A DNA stretch of 64,000 nt from Streptomyces sp. CB01201 (GTDB lineage Bacteria; Actinomycetota; Actinomycetes; Streptomycetales; Streptomycetaceae), in NCBI RefSeq assembly GCF_002803085.1, contig NZ_NNBJ01000003.1, positions 399,798-463,797 on the forward strand, given 5' to 3'. Below, in pieces: positions 1 through 7,875 of the stretch. The notes under the pieces were generated by a model. It worked only from the letters and a program-made list of their open reading frames with translations. It searched no databases and had not been told where the DNA came from. Within the stretch, counting starts at the first letter, position 1; the number at the start of each line of letters is the position of its first letter. Both the position numbers and the translations under genes were made by a program.

Positions 1-149
1 CCATGGTGACAGACCCCGGGGGGTGGTGTTGACCAGGGACGTCTCTATTCGGGCAACTCCTACTAAGCATGCACTTACTGGACGGGTCCTGATCACGGTG
101 CGAGGATGCGCGCAACTTGCCCAGTAACCGCTTGGAAGGAGCCTCTGCG

Positions 150-629
150 ATGCAGGGCGACCCCGAGGTCATCGAATTCCTGAATGAGCAGCTGAGTGCC
201 GAGCTGACGGCGATCAATCAGTACTGGCTGCACAGCGCGATGCAGGCCAACTTCGGCTGGACGAAGCTGGCCAAGTACACGCGTCACGAGTCGATCGACG
301 AGATGAAGCACGCGGAGGTGCTGACCGACCGGATCCTGTTCCTGGACGGTCTGCCGAACTTCCAGCGGCTCTTCCATGTGCGCATCGGGCAGACGGTCAC
401 CGAGATGTTCCAGGCGGACCGGCAGATCGAGGCCGAGGCGATCGACCGCCTCAAGCGCGGCATCGAGGTCATGCGCGCCAAGGGCGACATCACCTCGGCG
501 AACATCTTCGAGTCGATCCTGGCCGACGAGGAGCACCACATCGACTACCTGGACACCCAGCTGGAGCTGGTGGAGAAGCTCGGCGAGGCGCTCTACATCG
601 CGCAGCTCATCGAGCAGCCGGAGAGCTGA
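150..629 (+). CDS. bfr: Bacterioferritin
   Basis: Iron-storage protein that oxidises Fe(II) and stores it as a ferric core in a 24-subunit shell. The 159-residue length is typical. The ferroxidase ligands are present in order: E18, Y25, E51, H54, E94, E127 and H130; M52 is the expected haem ligand. The ATG at 150 is preferred over an upstream in-frame start because a GGAAGGAG ribosome binding site lies about 8 nt before it. It converges with the Bfd-type ferredoxin gene, the usual partner that reduces and releases stored iron. Family assignment is secure. Confidence 0.97.
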   Translation: MQGDPEVIEFLNEQLSAELTAINQYWLHSAMQANFGWTKLAKYTRHESIDEMKHAEVLTDRILFLDGLPNFQRLFHVRIGQTVTEMFQADRQIEAEAIDRLKRGIEVMRAKGDITSANIFESILADEEHHIDYLDTQLELVEKLGEALYIAQLIEQPES

Positions 630-652
630 CGGACACCGTCGGCCACCGGGGC

Positions 653-674
653 GGCCGCCCGGGGGCGGGCGGCC
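653..674. terminator. Hairpin between convergent bfr and bfd
   Basis: Inverted repeat with 9-bp G+C-only arms (653-661 and 666-674) and a 4-nt loop in the 50-bp gap between the two stop codons. It could terminate both transcripts. There is no U-run, as is common in Streptomyces. Confidence 0.6.
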
Positions 675-679
675 TCGTG

Positions 680-937
680 TCAGGCGGCCTCGTCGAGCGC
701 CGTGGCGGCGAACTCCGGCTCCGGGGCGACGGCGGTGAGCGCGGGCCTGCCCTGCTCCACCAGCTCGCGCCGGGGGCACGCGCCGCGTCCGAGCAGCGAC
801 TGGATGCGGCGCACGCAGGAACCGCAGTCGGTGCCGGCCTTGGAGGCGGACGCTATCTGGCGGGGGGTGCACGCACCGCCCTCCGCGTGCTTCTTGACCT
901 GCTCTTCGGTGACACCGAAGCAGTTGCACACGTACAC
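680..937 (-). CDS. bfd: Bacterioferritin-associated ferredoxin, [2Fe-2S]
   Basis: Small ferredoxin (85 aa) that docks on bacterioferritin and passes electrons to release iron. The BFD-type cysteine pattern is visible: C4 and C6 (CNC near the N terminus) and C38 and C41 (DCGSC). The GTG at 937 is chosen because GGAGG lies 8 nt upstream; an in-frame GTG at 946 would overlap that ribosome binding site. The C terminus is longer than the minimal Bfd domain. An iron-box-like palindrome lies about 77 bp upstream, suggesting derepression under iron limitation. Confidence 0.9.
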   Translation of the reverse strand: MYVCNCFGVTEEQVKKHAEGGACTPRQIASASKAGTDCGSCVRRIQSLLGRGACPRRELVEQGRPALTAVAPEPEFAATALDEAA

Positions 938-1013
938 GCGGTTCACCTCCCGAGGTGATCGACACGGGGTCGATGGACATGCCGTCCCGAGCGACCGATT
1001 CCCGTTTCGTCGG

Positions 1014-1032
1014 TGAGGCAACCCTAACCTTA
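1014..1032 (-). promoter_or_regulatory. Iron box-like operator (DmdR/IdeR type) upstream of bfd
   Basis: Read on the minus strand this 19-mer is TAAGGTTAGGGTTGCCTCA. It matches the actinobacterial iron-box consensus TTAGGTTAGGCTAACCTAA at 14 of 19 positions. It lies upstream of bfd in the only intergenic space serving that gene. Binding by DmdR is inferred. Confidence 0.6.
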
Positions 1033-1119
1033 CCCGGCACCCCGGAAGCGCGACAGCCCCGGTACGCCAGTGGGGCGCGGATCACATGGATCCGCGCCCC
1101 ACTGTCCTGCCCCGGGGAA

Positions 1120-2451
1120 TTACTGGTCGCGGTACATCTCGGCGACCAGGAACGCCAGGTCCAGGGACTGGCTGCGGTTCAGGCGGGGGTCGCAGGCCGT
1201 CTCGTAGCGCTGGTGCAGGTCGTCCACGAAGATCTCGTGGCCGCCGCCCACGCACTCGGTGACGTCGTCACCGGTGAGCTCGACGTGGATGCCGCCCGGG
1301 TGGGTGCCGAGGGCCTTGTGGACCTCGAAGAAGCCCTTGACCTCGTCCAGGACGTCGTCGAAGCGACGCGTCTTGTGGCCGGAGGCCGCCTCGAAGGTGT
1401 TGCCGTGCATCGGGTCGGTGACCCAGGCGACGACCGCGCCGGAGGCGGTGACCTTCTCGACGAGCTCGGGCAGCTTGTCCCTGACCTTGTCCGCCCCCAT
1501 GCGGACGACGAAGGTCAGCCGGCCCGGCTCGCGGTCCGGGTCGAGGCGGTCCACGTAGGTGAGCGCCTCGTCGACGGTGGTCGTCGGGCCGAGCTTGATG
1601 CCGATCGGGTTGCGGATCCGGGACGCGAACTCGATGTGCGCCCCGTCCAGCTGCCGGGTGCGCTCGCCGATCCACACCATGTGGCCGGAGGTGTCGTACA
1701 GCTCGCCGGTGCGCGAGTCGGTGCGGGTCAGGGCCGACTCGTAGTCGAGGAGCAGCGCCTCGTGGGAGGCGTAGAACTCGACGGCCTTGAACTCGGCCGG
1801 GTCGGTGCCGCAGGCCTTCATGAAGTTGAGCGCGTTGTCGATCTCGCGGGCGAGCTGCTCGTAGCGCTGGCCCGAGGGGGACGACTTCACGAAGTCCTGG
1901 TTCCAGGCGTGCACCTGGCGCAGGTCCGCGTAGCCGCCGGTGGTGAAGGCGCGCACCAGGTTGAGCGTCGAGGCGGACGCGTTGTACATCCGCTTCAGGC
2001 GCTCGGGGTCGGGGACGCGGTCCTTCTCCGTGAAGGCGAAGCCGTTCACGGAGTCGCCGCGGTAGGTCGGCAGGGTCACGCCGTCGCGGGTCTCGGTGCC
2101 CTTGGAGCGGGGCTTGGAGTACTGGCCGGCGATGCGGCCGACCTTCACCACGGGCACGGAGGCCGCGTAGGTGAGGACGGCGCTCATCTGGAGGAGGGTC
2201 TTCAGCTTGGCCCGGATGTGCTCGGCCGAGACGGCGTCGAAGGCCTCGGCACAGTCGCCGCCCTGGAGCAGGAACGCCTCGCCCTGGGCGACGGCTCCCA
2301 GGCGGGCGCGCAGCTGGTCGCACTCGCCCGCGAAGACGAGCGGCGGATACGATTCGAGGTCCGCGATCACATCGCGCAGAGCCTCGGCATCGGGGTACTC
2401 GGGCTGCTGCGCCGCGGGAAGGTCACGCCAGGTGTTTACGTTCACGGTCAC
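1120..2451 (-). CDS. aroH: 3-deoxy-7-phosphoheptulonate synthase, class II (DAHP synthase)
   Basis: First shikimate-pathway enzyme, condensing phosphoenolpyruvate and erythrose-4-phosphate. The 443-aa length fits class II (plant/actinobacterial) enzymes. Recognisable motifs are LLQGGDCAEAF (metal-binding Cys), KVGRIAGQYSKPRS, DPMHGNT (metal His), GGIHVELTGDDVTEC (metal Glu) and CDPRLN (metal Asp). The GTG at 2451 gives a protein starting VTVNVNTWRDLP. It overlaps by 4 nt (GTGA) the stop of a 45-codon upstream ORF, so translation is probably coupled. The tryptophan gene trpEG is two genes away. The symbol follows Streptomyces usage. Confidence 0.95.
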   Translation of the reverse strand: MTVNVNTWRDLPAAQQPEYPDAEALRDVIADLESYPPLVFAGECDQLRARLGAVAQGEAFLLQGGDCAEAFDAVSAEHIRAKLKTLLQMSAVLTYAASVPVVKVGRIAGQYSKPRSKGTETRDGVTLPTYRGDSVNGFAFTEKDRVPDPERLKRMYNASASTLNLVRAFTTGGYADLRQVHAWNQDFVKSSPSGQRYEQLAREIDNALNFMKACGTDPAEFKAVEFYASHEALLLDYESALTRTDSRTGELYDTSGHMVWIGERTRQLDGAHIEFASRIRNPIGIKLGPTTTVDEALTYVDRLDPDREPGRLTFVVRMGADKVRDKLPELVEKVTASGAVVAWVTDPMHGNTFEAASGHKTRRFDDVLDEVKGFFEVHKALGTHPGGIHVELTGDDVTECVGGGHEIFVDDLHQRYETACDPRLNRSQSLDLAFLVAEMYRDQ

Positions 2452-2585
2452 CGGACCCACATTACGGGGTCGGCCAAGCCGTCCACCCCAGCGACCACCA
2501 AATGAGACACCGGCCACGCGGACACGGGCCCGAGGACCGCGAGGGCAGTCATCCCGTCCGGGCGGTCCTGAGCGTGACCGTTCAT
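2448..2585 (-). CDS. Upstream ORF (45 aa) translationally coupled to DAHP synthase
   Basis: The ATG at 2585 has an AGGAG ribosome binding site with 6-nt spacing, better placed than the aroH start itself. The frame stays open for 45 codons and its TGA overlaps the aroH GTG in a GTGA junction. The peptide has two Trp codons (residues 24 and 43) and no recognisable domain; its central third is hydrophobic. It may be a leader peptide that delivers ribosomes to aroH, or a small protein. The reading frame and overlap are seen directly; regulation is inferred. Confidence 0.55.
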   Translation of the reverse strand: MNGHAQDRPDGMTALAVLGPVSAWPVSHLVVAGVDGLADPVMWVR

Positions 2586-2648
2586 GATCATCTCCTGTTA
2601 ATCTCACGCCAGTTACTGAATTGCGGACAAAGGTGACCAGGGGTGGGC

Positions 2649-4649
2649 GTGAGCCGAAGCGTGACCAGCAGACAGCGGAAACACACGAAGAGGAAGCTTC
2701 TCGGGTACGGGGTGGCCGGGGCCCTCGCCCTCACCGCGCTCGGCCCGCAGGCGCTCGCGGCGCCCGCCGCCCCGCCGGCCGACGGCCCGGCAGCCTCGGG
2801 CCTACAGGGCCAATTCGCCCGCGCGGCGCGGGAGTTCAAGGTTCCGCAGAGCGTCCTGATGGCGGTCTCCTACCGCCAGACGCGCTGGGAGGACCACAAC
2901 GGCGAGCCCAGCACCTCGGGCGCGTACAACGTGATGGGCCTGACCCGGGTGCTGCCCGGCGACGTCGAGCGGCCCACCGCCCAGGACCGGCTCGCGCATC
3001 TCAACCTGAGCGGCGACCCGGCCGTCATGAAGCGCTTCGACGCCAGGAAGGCGCCGGCCGCCGAGCCGTCCGTCGACACCGGCGACCCGCGCCTGCACAC
3101 CCTGGACGAGGCCGCCAAGCTCATCGGCGAGCCGGTGGACACGGTCCGCACCGACGCCGGGCAGAGCATCCGGGCGGGCGCGGCCCTGCTCGCCCGCTAC
3201 CAGCGCGCGGCGACCGGCTCGCTGCCGGCCGACCCGGGTGCCTGGTACCCGGCGGTGGCCCGCTACAGCCAGGCCCCCGACGCCAAGGGCGCCGACGCCT
3301 TCGCGGAGCGGGTCTTCGACTCGGTGCGCTCGGGCGAGAGCCGGGTCACCGCCGACGGCCGGCGCCTCGCGCTGCCGGCCGACCCCGGGGTGAGGCCCGC
3401 CGGGCCGACGGCGAAGGCGACGAGGGCGGCGGTCGCCCCGACCGCCTTGACGCCCGAGTGCCCCGCCGGGCTGAACTGCGACTACAAGCCGGCCGACCCG
3501 AACAACTACAACGTGGCGAACCGGCCGGACAACGGCTACGACATCCGGCAGATCGTGATCCACGACACGGAGGGGACCTACGAGGGCTCGATCAACACCT
3601 TCCAGGACCCCAAGAGCTCGGCCAGCACGCACTACATCGTCAAGGACGACGGCAGCCTGGTGACCCAGGTGGTGGCGACGAAGGACGAGTCGTACCACGC
3701 GGGCAACAAGACGGTGAACATGCACGCGCTCGGCATCGAGCACGTGGGCTTCGCGATGAAGACCGGCAGCTGGTACGGCGAGCCGCTCTACGACGCCTCG
3801 GCGACGCTGGTGAAGTACCTCGCCGACCGGTTCTCCATCCCGCTGGACCGCGAGCACATCATCGGCCACGACGAGGTGCCGGGCCCGCTGGACGGCTATG
3901 TGGCCGGGCAGCACTGGGACCCGGGCCCGTTCTGGGACTGGAACCACTACATGTCCCTGCTCGGCGCCGACGACTGCACCGGCGGCCGGATGCCCGCCGC
4001 CGGGCAGGTCGTCAAGGTCGTCCCGCCGTTCACCCCGCGCACGACGACGTACTACGACCCGGCCACCAAGACCCGCACCACCTTCGACGAGCCGGTCAAC
4101 TTCGGCTATCTGTACGCCGCCCCCGCCCTGGACGCCGCCGCGCTGAGCGACCCGTACCTGGGCGAGCAGGTCGCGACCGAGGGCCCGAACTGGGCCAACA
4201 AGGTCGTGGCGGGCGACCGGTACGTCGTCGCGGACCGGCAGGGCGACTGGACCGCGATCTGGTACGGCGGGCAGAAGGCCTGGTTCCAGAACCCGGGCGG
4301 CCGCTACACCTCGGTCGTGGCGCGCTCGGCGGCCCCGGTCGTCCTGAAGGCCAAGGGCACCGCGCCGGTGCAGGTCTACGGGCGGTCCTACCCCGAGGAC
4401 GCGGCGTACGCGGGCACCGGCGTGCCGGTGCAGGGCAGCAACTCGGCGTCCCTGACGAAGTACAGCATCCCCGCCGGGCAGGCCTATGCGGCCGCCGGCG
4501 ACCCGGTCGCGGGCGACTACTACTACGGCGGCACCACGCTCGGCACCCTGGTCAAGGGCGCCCAGACCTTCTACCCGATCCGGTACAACCACCGGATCGC
4601 CTGGGTGAGGACGGCCGACGTCCAGGTGGTCACCCCGGAGACCCGCTAG
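2649..4649 (+). CDS. Secreted N-acetylmuramoyl-L-alanine amidase-type cell-wall protein
   Basis: Exported protein of about 666 aa. A basic N terminus and hydrophobic stretch ending ALAAPAAP form a signal peptide. A lysozyme/transglycosylase-like region (about residues 50-200) precedes an amidase_2 (PGRP/T7 lysozyme-like) domain at about 295-445. In that domain IRQIVIHDTEG carries the first zinc His, ALGIEHVG follows, and HIIGHDEVPG and WDPGPFWDW carry the later ligands. The C-terminal third resembles SH3-like wall-binding sequence. GTG at 2649 is preferred because AGGGG overlaps the alternative GTG at 2643. It is divergent from the aroH uORF. Confidence 0.85.
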   Translation: MSRSVTSRQRKHTKRKLLGYGVAGALALTALGPQALAAPAAPPADGPAASGLQGQFARAAREFKVPQSVLMAVSYRQTRWEDHNGEPSTSGAYNVMGLTRVLPGDVERPTAQDRLAHLNLSGDPAVMKRFDARKAPAAEPSVDTGDPRLHTLDEAAKLIGEPVDTVRTDAGQSIRAGAALLARYQRAATGSLPADPGAWYPAVARYSQAPDAKGADAFAERVFDSVRSGESRVTADGRRLALPADPGVRPAGPTAKATRAAVAPTALTPECPAGLNCDYKPADPNNYNVANRPDNGYDIRQIVIHDTEGTYEGSINTFQDPKSSASTHYIVKDDGSLVTQVVATKDESYHAGNKTVNMHALGIEHVGFAMKTGSWYGEPLYDASATLVKYLADRFSIPLDREHIIGHDEVPGPLDGYVAGQHWDPGPFWDWNHYMSLLGADDCTGGRMPAAGQVVKVVPPFTPRTTTYYDPATKTRTTFDEPVNFGYLYAAPALDAAALSDPYLGEQVATEGPNWANKVVAGDRYVVADRQGDWTAIWYGGQKAWFQNPGGRYTSVVARSAAPVVLKAKGTAPVQVYGRSYPEDAAYAGTGVPVQGSNSASLTKYSIPAGQAYAAAGDPVAGDYYYGGTTLGTLVKGAQTFYPIRYNHRIAWVRTADVQVVTPETR

Positions 4650-4656
4650 CCATTCT

Positions 4657-4689
4657 CCCGATGGCACCGCCACCGGCGGTGCCATCGGG
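4657..4689. terminator. Perfect 15-bp hairpin between amidase gene and trpL
   Basis: Arms 4657-4671 and 4675-4689 are perfectly complementary with a 3-nt loop. It starts 8 nt after the amidase stop, so it is most simply that gene's terminator. It ends one base before the TAGAGT -10 of trpL and therefore occupies the -35 region of that promoter, so a regulatory role cannot be excluded. Confidence 0.75.
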
Positions 4690-4695
4690 TAGAGT
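4690..4695 (+). promoter_or_regulatory. Candidate -10 element of the trpL-trpEG promoter
   Basis: TAGAGT fits the TANNNT -10 pattern of Streptomyces vegetative promoters. Transcription would begin about 7 nt downstream, at or next to the trpL ATG at 4703, giving a leaderless trpL. No good -35 is visible, and the -35 region lies in the preceding hairpin. Confidence 0.5.
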
Positions 4696-4702
4696 GCGCC
4701 GC

Positions 4703-4759
4703 ATGTTCGCGCACTCGATCCAGAACTGGTGGTGGACCGCTCATCCGGCGGCCCGCTGA
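4703..4759 (+). CDS. trpL: trp operon leader peptide (attenuator)
   Basis: An 18-residue ORF, MFAHSIQNWWWTAHPAAR, with three consecutive Trp codons (4730-4738). It ends 24 nt before a strong G+C-rich terminator hairpin and 100 nt before the fused anthranilate synthase. This is the classical ribosome-mediated attenuator layout, and a trp attenuator before a Streptomyces venezuelae anthranilate synthase gene is established. No ribosome binding site is visible, consistent with leaderless translation. When charged tRNA-Trp is scarce the ribosome should stall on the Trp run and prevent termination. Confidence 0.93.
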   Translation: MFAHSIQNWWWTAHPAAR

Positions 4760-4782
4760 TCTCTGCGCTTACACAGACTCGC

Positions 4783-4808
4783 GAAGGCCGCCCCGAGGGG
4801 CGGCCTTC
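4783..4808 (+). terminator. trp attenuator terminator hairpin
   Basis: Complementary arms at 4783-4793 (GAAGGCCGCCC) and 4798-4808 enclose a 4-nt loop, followed by the weakly U-rich GCATTT. It lies between trpL and trpEG and is the natural termination element of the attenuator. Confidence 0.85.
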
Positions 4809-4861
4809 CGCATTTCCCGGGCCGTTCCTCCCGCTCACACCGCCGGAAGGAATTCCAACTC

Positions 4862-6712
4862 GTGCTGATCCAGAGGCTGTTGGACGAGAACTGTCCGCCG
4901 TTCGCACTGCTGCGCCGGCGCACCCCGGGCCGCGACCACGAGGTCGTCGAGCTCCTGATCGGCGAGGTCCACGAGGCCGAGCACCTCGCCGACCTGCCCG
5001 TCCGGGACCTGCCCACGCTCGCCCTGGTGCCGTTCCGGCAGATCCGGGAGCGCGGCTTCGACGTCCGCGACGACGGGACCCCGCTCTCGGTCCTGGTCGC
5101 GGACGAGGCCCACGAACTGCCGCTCGACGAGGTGCTCGCACAGCTGCCCGCGCACGAGGTGCGGGTCGAGGGCGGTTCCTTCGACGTCGCCGACGAGGAG
5201 TACGCGGGGATCGTCCGGCGGGTGATCGACGACGAGATCGGCAGCGGCGAGGGCGCCAACTTCGTCATCCGGCGCACCTTCACCGGCGAGATCCCCGGCT
5301 TCGGCCGGGCCGACGCGCTCGCCCTGTTCCGCCGGCTGCTCGCGGGCGAGCGGGGCGCGTACTGGACGTATGTGGTGCACACCGGTGAGCGCACCCTCGT
5401 CGGCGCGAGCCCCGAGGTGCATGTGCGGATGTCCGGCGGCACCGTCGTCATGAACCCGATCAGCGGGACCTACCGCTATCCGGCCGGCGGCCCCACCCCC
5501 GAGGACCTGCTGACCTTCCTCGCCGACCGCAAGGAGACCGACGAGCTCTCCATGGTCGTCGACGAGGAGCTCAAGATGATGTGCACGGTCGGCGACATGG
5601 GCGGCGTGGTGATCGGCCCCCGCCTCAAGGAGATGGCCCATCTCGCGCACACCGAGTACGAGTTGAGGGGCCGCTCCTCGCTGGACGTGCGCGAGGTGCT
5701 GAGGGAGACGATGTTCGCGGCGACGGTCACCGGCTCGCCGGTGCAGAACGCGTGCCGGGTCATCGAGCGGTACGAGGACGGCGGGCGCGGCTACTACGCG
5801 GGCGCGCTCGCGCTGCTCGGCCGGGACGCGGGCGGCGCCCAGACCCTGGACTCCCCCATCCTGATCCGCACCGCGTACGTCTCCCCCGAGGGCCGCCTCA
5901 CCGTTCCGGTCGGCGCCACCCTCGTCCGGCACTCGGACCCGGCGAGCGAGGTCGCCGAGACCCACGCCAAGGCGGCGGGCGTGCTGGCCGCGCTCGGGGT
6001 GCGCCCGGGGCGCCCGGCCGTCGAGTCCGTACGGCCCCGGCTCGCCGACGACGCCCGGGTGCAGGCCGCCCTCGACGCCCGGCGGGCCGACCTCGCGCCG
6101 TTCTGGCTGCGGATGCAGGACCGGCCGGCCGAGCCGAGCGGATCGGCCCTGGTGGTGGACGGGGAGGACACCTTCACGGCGATGCTCGCGCATGTGCTGC
6201 GCTCGGCGGGCCTTCAGGTCTCGGTCGTCCGCTACGACGCACCCGGGCTGCGCTCGCGGGTGCTGGGCCACGAGGGCCCGGTGATCCTGGGCCCCGGGCC
6301 GGGCAACCCGGTGGACGCGGCCGACCCGAAGATGCGGCTGCTCCGCCCGCTCGCGGCCGAGCTGCTGCGCTCGCACCGGCACGGGCTGCTCGGCGTGTGC
6401 CTGGGCCATGAGCTGATCGCGGCGGAGCTGGGCCTGGAGATCGTGCGCAAGCGGGAGCCGCACCAGGGCGCACAGGTGCGGATCGACCTGTTCGGGCGCG
6501 AGGAGACGGTCGGCTTCTACAACAGCTTCGCGGCGCGCTGCGAAGGCGAGCTGCCCGGCGTGGAGGTCGCCCGCGACCCGGTGACGCACGAGGTGCACGC
6601 GCTGCGCGGTCCCGGCTACGCGGGCATCCAGTTCCACCCGGAGTCGGTGCTGACCCTGCGCGGTCCGGAGGTCGTCCGGGATCTGCTCGCGGGGGTCGCG
6701 GCGCTCCGCTGA
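4862..6712 (+). CDS. trpE: Anthranilate synthase, fused TrpE-TrpG type
   Basis: Converts chorismate and glutamine to anthranilate, the first committed tryptophan step. The 616-aa protein joins a chorismate-binding domain (about 1-420; signatures NPISGTYRYPAGG, TVTGSPVQNACRVI and GGAQTLDSPILIRTAY) to a class I glutamine amidotransferase domain (about 425-616). The latter has oxyanion segment GPGPGNP, nucleophile GVCLGHEL and HPESV for the His-Glu dyad. GTG at 4862 has GGAAGG 11 nt upstream. The fusion is normal for Streptomyces and resembles phenazine-type PhzE in layout. The preceding trpL attenuator supports a tryptophan role. Confidence 0.92.
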   Translation: MLIQRLLDENCPPFALLRRRTPGRDHEVVELLIGEVHEAEHLADLPVRDLPTLALVPFRQIRERGFDVRDDGTPLSVLVADEAHELPLDEVLAQLPAHEVRVEGGSFDVADEEYAGIVRRVIDDEIGSGEGANFVIRRTFTGEIPGFGRADALALFRRLLAGERGAYWTYVVHTGERTLVGASPEVHVRMSGGTVVMNPISGTYRYPAGGPTPEDLLTFLADRKETDELSMVVDEELKMMCTVGDMGGVVIGPRLKEMAHLAHTEYELRGRSSLDVREVLRETMFAATVTGSPVQNACRVIERYEDGGRGYYAGALALLGRDAGGAQTLDSPILIRTAYVSPEGRLTVPVGATLVRHSDPASEVAETHAKAAGVLAALGVRPGRPAVESVRPRLADDARVQAALDARRADLAPFWLRMQDRPAEPSGSALVVDGEDTFTAMLAHVLRSAGLQVSVVRYDAPGLRSRVLGHEGPVILGPGPGNPVDAADPKMRLLRPLAAELLRSHRHGLLGVCLGHELIAAELGLEIVRKREPHQGAQVRIDLFGREETVGFYNSFAARCEGELPGVEVARDPVTHEVHALRGPGYAGIQFHPESVLTLRGPEVVRDLLAGVAALR

Positions 6713-6725
6713 GGCCGCCGCCCGC

Positions 6726-7724
6726 TCACTGAGCGGCGGGGACCAGGACGTTCTCGGTGTGGCGGCCTTCGGCGTAGGCCGCCACGTTCTCCACCGTCGC
6801 CTCGACGATCTGGGCCACCGCGTCCTGGGTGTAGTACGCCTGGTGCGAGGTGACCACCACGTTGGGGAACGTCACGAGGCGGGCCAGGGTGTCGTCCTCG
6901 ACGGCCTCCAGGGACTTGTCGAGGAAGAACAGGCCCGCCTCGGCCTCGTACACATCCAGGCCGACCCCGGCGAAGCGGCCCTTGCGCAGCTCGCCGACCA
7001 GCGCGTCCGTGTCGACGAGCCCGCCCCGGCTGGAGTTGACCAGGATCGCGTCGTCCTTCATCGCGGCGAGTTCCTCGCGCCCGACGATGTGGTGGGTCGA
7101 GGGCAGCAGCGGTACGTGCAGGCTGATCACGTCGGCGCTCGCGAACAGCTCGTCCTTGTCGACGTACTTCATCCCGAGTTCGACGCAGGCGGGGTTCTGT
7201 GCCACGTCCCAGCCGAGCAGGTTCATCCCGAAGCCGTGGGCGATCCGGGTGAACGCCTCGCCGATCTTGCCGGTGCCGAGCACCCCGACGGTGCGGCCCC
7301 GCAGATCGCGGCCGAGCAGTCCGTCCAGGCGGAAGTCGAAGTCGCGGGTGCGGTTGGAGGCCCGCACGATGCGGCGGTTCACCGCCATCGCCAGGGTCCA
7401 GGCGAATTCCGCGACCGAGTACGGCGAGTAGTAGGACACCCGGGCGACGGTGAGCCCCAGGCGGGCGGCCACGTCCAGGTCGATGTTGTTGAAGCCGGTG
7501 GAGCGCTGGGCGATCATCTGCGTGCCGCCGACGGCCAGGCTCTGGAGCACCTGGGCGTTGAGGTTGGCGTTGACGCTGGTGGAGATCACCTCGTACCCGG
7601 TGGCGATCGGCGCGGTGTCCTCGGTCAGGAAGACGTCCAGGCAGCGGACCTCGTGGCGGCCCTCGAAGGCCTTCTCGATCAGCGGCTTCTCGTCGGCCTG
7701 CACGCCGAATGCCAGGATTTCCAC
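6726..7724 (-). CDS. D-isomer-specific 2-hydroxyacid dehydrogenase (D-lactate dehydrogenase-like)
   Basis: NAD-dependent reductase of 2-keto acids, 332 aa. The Rossmann motif GVLGTGKIGEAF sits near residue 150. The catalytic set is visible as RSTGFNNIDLD, NSSRGGLVD (Arg), the DVYEAEAG Glu region and VTSHQAYYT (His). The sequence is closest in style to fermentative D-lactate dehydrogenases (LdhA type). The GTG start has GGGGAGA upstream. A 41-bp near-palindrome with an A+T core (7770-7810) and a small hairpin (7748-7763) lie between this start and pfkA, so expression is probably controlled. The exact substrate is inferred. Confidence 0.85.
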   Translation of the reverse strand: MEILAFGVQADEKPLIEKAFEGRHEVRCLDVFLTEDTAPIATGYEVISTSVNANLNAQVLQSLAVGGTQMIAQRSTGFNNIDLDVAARLGLTVARVSYYSPYSVAEFAWTLAMAVNRRIVRASNRTRDFDFRLDGLLGRDLRGRTVGVLGTGKIGEAFTRIAHGFGMNLLGWDVAQNPACVELGMKYVDKDELFASADVISLHVPLLPSTHHIVGREELAAMKDDAILVNSSRGGLVDTDALVGELRKGRFAGVGLDVYEAEAGLFFLDKSLEAVEDDTLARLVTFPNVVVTSHQAYYTQDAVAQIVEATVENVAAYAEGRHTENVLVPAAQ

Positions 7725-7747
7725 GACTCTCCCCTTCAGGGCGCTCT

Positions 7748-7763
7748 CTGGCGTTCGCGCCAG
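7748..7763 (-). promoter_or_regulatory. Leader hairpin before the D-lactate dehydrogenase-like gene
   Basis: CTGGCG and CGCCAG arms enclose a 4-nt loop, about 10 nt upstream of the gene's ribosome binding site. It could shape translation initiation or protect the mRNA 5' end. Confidence 0.4.
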
Positions 7764-7769
7764 ATATGA

Positions 7770-7810
7770 GGGCTATGGGCCGGATATCGCGAATATACGG
7801 CCCACAGCCC
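7770..7810. promoter_or_regulatory. 41-bp near-perfect palindrome between pfkA and the dehydrogenase gene
   Basis: Symmetric blocks around 7790 are GGGCT / TGGGCCG / ATAT / 5-nt centre / ATAT / CGGCCCA / AGCCC, with single unpaired bases at symmetric positions. The ATAT core stands out in G+C-rich DNA and supplies a TATATT -10-like hexamer on the minus strand. It could be an operator for the dehydrogenase promoter or the pfkA terminator. Confidence 0.6.
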
Positions 7811-7875
7811 CGCCCCGCCCGGCCTGCCGACCCGGGTCGGCCCGGGACGGCAGGGGTCGGACCGAATCGACGGAC

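Noticed and set aside
955..2505. Long plus-strand open frame opposite DAHP synthase
   Set aside because: Antisense shadow; the minus strand carries every class II DAHP synthase motif.
2802..5141. Very long minus-strand frame across the amidase gene and trpL
   Set aside because: It covers two well-supported plus-strand genes and has only Arg/Gly/Val-rich low-complexity sequence.
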